Positions 61,494 to 64,000 of a stretch of DNA of 64,000 bases are shown here, one piece after another (positions within the stretch are counted from its first letter, which is position 1; each line of letters opens with the position of its first letter). The translations under genes and the position numbers were made by a program. Under the pieces are notes generated by a model, which did not search any database, had not been told where the DNA came from, and saw only the letters and a list, made by a program, of their open reading frames with translations. The DNA comes from Augochlora pura (taxonomy: Eukaryota; Arthropoda; Insecta; Hymenoptera; Halictidae), in the NCBI RefSeq assembly GCF_028453695.1, contig NC_135776.1, positions 14,702,663 through 14,766,662 on the forward strand. The letters run 5' to 3'.

Positions 61494-62021
61494 ATGTCTG
61501 CCTGTCTCCCTCTCTCTCCGTTCCGCCTGTCCTCTTTGCCGGATCGGAAATATTGGGCGGGGGGAGACGTTACAGAGGACGATATCAAGTTCACGAGAGA
61601 ACTCCACAGAGGATTCCTCCGCTGTCGGCCGGCCGAATTGTGTAATAGGTCCGTTGGCGTCGGTCCAAAGTCGACGGTACCATGGTCTGCGCCGGAGAGC
61701 TTCAGGGTCCCAGCGTTCGGAAAGCGGCGCAGGTGGATCGTCGCCGTCGAGCTCCAGGTCTGGATGAACGTGTTCGAAATTAGGTCATACGCGAGGGCAT
61801 CCGACGCAGCTGAACAATTAATACGTCAACGGTTCCATAGTTGTTGCGAGCGTTGTGCAACCCTCGGATCCAGAGACTCGACTCGGTGGGCACCAACACA
61901 CTCGCGACGCGGCGGTTCCACCGTGGCCGTGAACCTCGCCTCTCAAGATATATTTCTGTCTCTGATGAACCGAGCGTATTTTGACCACGATTATGTCAGG
62001 GATGATTTCAAGAGCGGATAA
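61494..62021 (+). other. Longest domain-less plus-strand ORF outside repeats (175 codons), status unknown
   Basis: Opens at ATG 61494 just after the TCTA array and closes at TAA 62019-62021. The first dozen residues are translated microsatellite edge. The rest has mixed composition, including paired cysteines (HSCCERC) and an acidic/aromatic tail (FDHDYVRDDFKSG), and stays open where base composition falls. No family is recognised, and GC-rich DNA makes long chance ORFs common. Confidence 0.22.
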
Positions 62022-63025
62022 ATCGAGCGATTTGAGAGGCGAGTCTCTCGAGTGAACTGTTCAAATAACGATCACGTTTGTCAATTTTTGTTTATAACTT
62101 TAAACATCGACGAGAACTTTTCGTCCTTTTTCCTACATAGTTTTTGATATTCCAAGATACTTATAATGCAATAATGCATATATTACATAATTAATAATAT
62201 TACAGATAACGTAATAATAAATCTTACTGTCGACGGTATTAATCGATATGCGCAGTCTAGCATTTTCTGTTTCGATTAAAAAACACTGTATAAAATGCAG
62301 TATTTTCGCATTGTTAATGATACATATTATTTACAGAATGTAGCATAATAAATCAGTAATAAATGTAATGTATACAATACATTTAATAACATAATAATAT
62401 TAAATAAACTGTACACCTTAAATTTGACAATTGTACCAATTCAATCAATTTTATATAAAATCTAGATATTTATTTACCTTCGCAATGCTATCTTAAAATA
62501 TAGATAATTAAAAAAGTAATAAAACATAACCTTCTCATCTCTAATAACTAAACATCACTTGCATTAAACATAATCACACATACGACAAAATAGCACACAT
62601 TCCTTACATACTATAACATCATCATTGAACGTAAAAATATCCAGCAGCTTTCACCAATAGCTTGATTATATTTAAGCAAATAAATAATCTCTCGCATTTC
62701 ATTTTTCTATCATTTCACACCCGATCCGTTCGCTGTTATAATAACGATCACGATTCGGAATCTAACGCCAGCGAAACATTGAAACACGAAAACGCAACCC
62801 GCGCCAGTATACGAGTCACGAACGAAGCTTTTGTAAAAGCAGACAACAGAGATGTTTGTTAGACAAAAAGCGAACTTCCCCGGCAGCGGTGGAAACGTAT
62901 CGAGGGGAAAACCGCGTGCGGTTGAAAGGGTTAATAGAACCCGGCTGGCGAACTCCGAGCGATAAGGGAACGGTGTATACCGTATTATCGACTCGCGTTG
63001 AATTAATCAGGGAATTGTTACATCT
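62022..63025. other. No gene recognised
   Basis: AT-rich at about 62090-62700, CpG-rich after that. A CCCTTTCAAC-type TTAA end (gttgaaagggttaa) occurs near 62921-62934 without a partner. Confidence 0.5.
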
Positions 63026-63038
63026 CCCCCCCCCCCCC
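63026..63038. repeat. Poly-C run (13 nt)
   Basis: Uninterrupted C. Generates glycine or proline runs in spurious ORFs. Confidence 0.9.
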
Positions 63039-63589
63039 GCCGGTTGGCGAAGCCGCGCCGCGTTCGTTAAAATGCTGAATATTTTGTTTAAAGAAGACCG
63101 AGTAAAGCTCCAATTATACTTGCCGAGCCGAGCGCATTGATAGCGATGAATTTTCGTTGCGCTTGTGCGCGTTTGCATGTTGAGAGGAGAACGATGAGAC
63201 ACGCTGTAAATCCGTCGCCATGCTCGCCGGTGAGTATGAACGGACGTTAAGGCCGTAGGATTGCTCGGTTTGCTCGCGAAACAGAAAACTGTTCTGCATT
63301 TCATCCATTTAAATGAATGCCGCGCTCGACAGCGATCTCTCGGCGACGAATTAAACAAACTCGTTTCCTTTATATTCGAAGCATCGGGGTTTAATCGATT
63401 GTGACGAGCTCTGACGATTTTTTCCTGCGTCTATTTGAACGTCTGTTGTCTAGCTGCTAATTGGGGCGGGTCGATTTAAATATCGACGAAGTTTCTATGT
63501 TATTCTAATTTGTTGTTTTTCCGAGTTTTTAATAAATGGAAGCGTGGTCTGGATGTATAATAATAGGGAATGAAATGTAAGTAGAGAAG
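63039..63589. other. No gene recognised
   Basis: Moderately CpG-rich. The 180-codon minus ORF (62816-63358) crosses the C run and has no domain. Confidence 0.5.
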
Positions 63590-64000
63590 AATTTAGAAGA
63601 AAATTGAGGATTGAACTAAAAATAGAATAGCAATAAAATTGAGAGTAGAATTAAAAATGGTATAAGGATAAAAATGAAAATAGAATTAAGAACAGAATAA
63701 TGATAAAATTGAAAATAGAATACCAAATTAAATACTAATAAAATTGAGAATAATATTGAAAATAGGATAAGGATGAAATTGGAAATAGAATACCAAATTA
63801 AATACTAATAAAAGTGAGAATAACATTGAAAATAGGATAGGGATAAAATTGGAAATAAAATACCAAAATAAATAGTAATAAAAGCGAGAATAAAATTGAA
63901 AATAAAATGAGAAATCGAGTAAGAATAAAAATATAATAACAATAACATTAAGAATAGAATAAAGAATCAAATAAGAATATAATCGAGAATAGAATTAAAA
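63590..64000. repeat. 70-bp A-rich tandem repeat, continuing past the window
   Basis: taccaaattaaatactaata recurs at 63721, 63791 and 63861 (70-bp period) with aaattgagaataatattgaa and ggataaggatgaaattgga between. More degenerate aattaaaaatagaat units flank it. Confidence 0.85.

Larger units (their letters stand above)
7468..64000 (+). other. Presumed long phase-1 receptor intron and unassigned DNA
   Basis: No in-phase TM6 (CWLPFF-like) or TM7 (NPxxY-like) coding block was recognised downstream of the donor at 7468. The simplest reading is one intron extending past the window, but a small missed exon or an intervening gene cannot be excluded by eye. Reading through the donor adds 32 residues and stops at 7563-7565. 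Confidence 0.5.

Noticed and set aside
62816..63358. 180-codon minus-strand ORF
   Set aside because: Crosses a poly-C run, shows no domain and overlaps plus-strand frames of similar quality.

Overview
This is a eukaryotic, almost certainly insect, genomic window. It carries two split exons of a beta-adrenergic-like octopamine receptor (closest by motif to Octbeta2R) with GT-AG introns, embedded in long intronic DNA. Alternating AT-rich tracts and CpG-rich tracts, frequent microsatellites and abundant short TTAA-flanked elements suit a hymenopteran (bee or ant); the lineage is inference. No bacterial features, CRISPR arrays, rRNA or convincing tRNA genes were seen. Layout: bases 1-343 are a receptor exon coding from the end of TM2 to ECL2 (TM3 with the amine aspartate, then DRY). 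Intron 344-7229 is phase 0. Bases 7230-7467 encode the ECL2 cysteine, TM5 and the start of ICL3. From 7468 to the window end I find no TM6/TM7 exon, so these 56.5 kb are read as intron, or intron plus sequence beyond an unrecognised exon. The non-coding DNA is dominated by three kinds of structure. First, about fifteen short non-autonomous elements with TTAA target duplications and piggyBac-like ends fall into several TIR families, including a clean nested pair at 25015-25850. Second, two TA-flanked TIR elements occur at 12391-12585 and 52463-52711. Third, there are many tandem repeats (11-, 18-, 36-, 41-, 70- and 89-bp units), three diverged tandem duplications of roughly 170-310 bp, long dinucleotide arrays, and an unusual set of long G or C homopolymer runs. 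Between these lie CpG-rich islands with overlapping unconvincing ORFs. A few ORFs (22236-22622, 49636-49896, 61494-62021) are flagged as worth testing but are not called as genes. No transposase, reverse transcriptase or other autonomous transposon protein was recognised.
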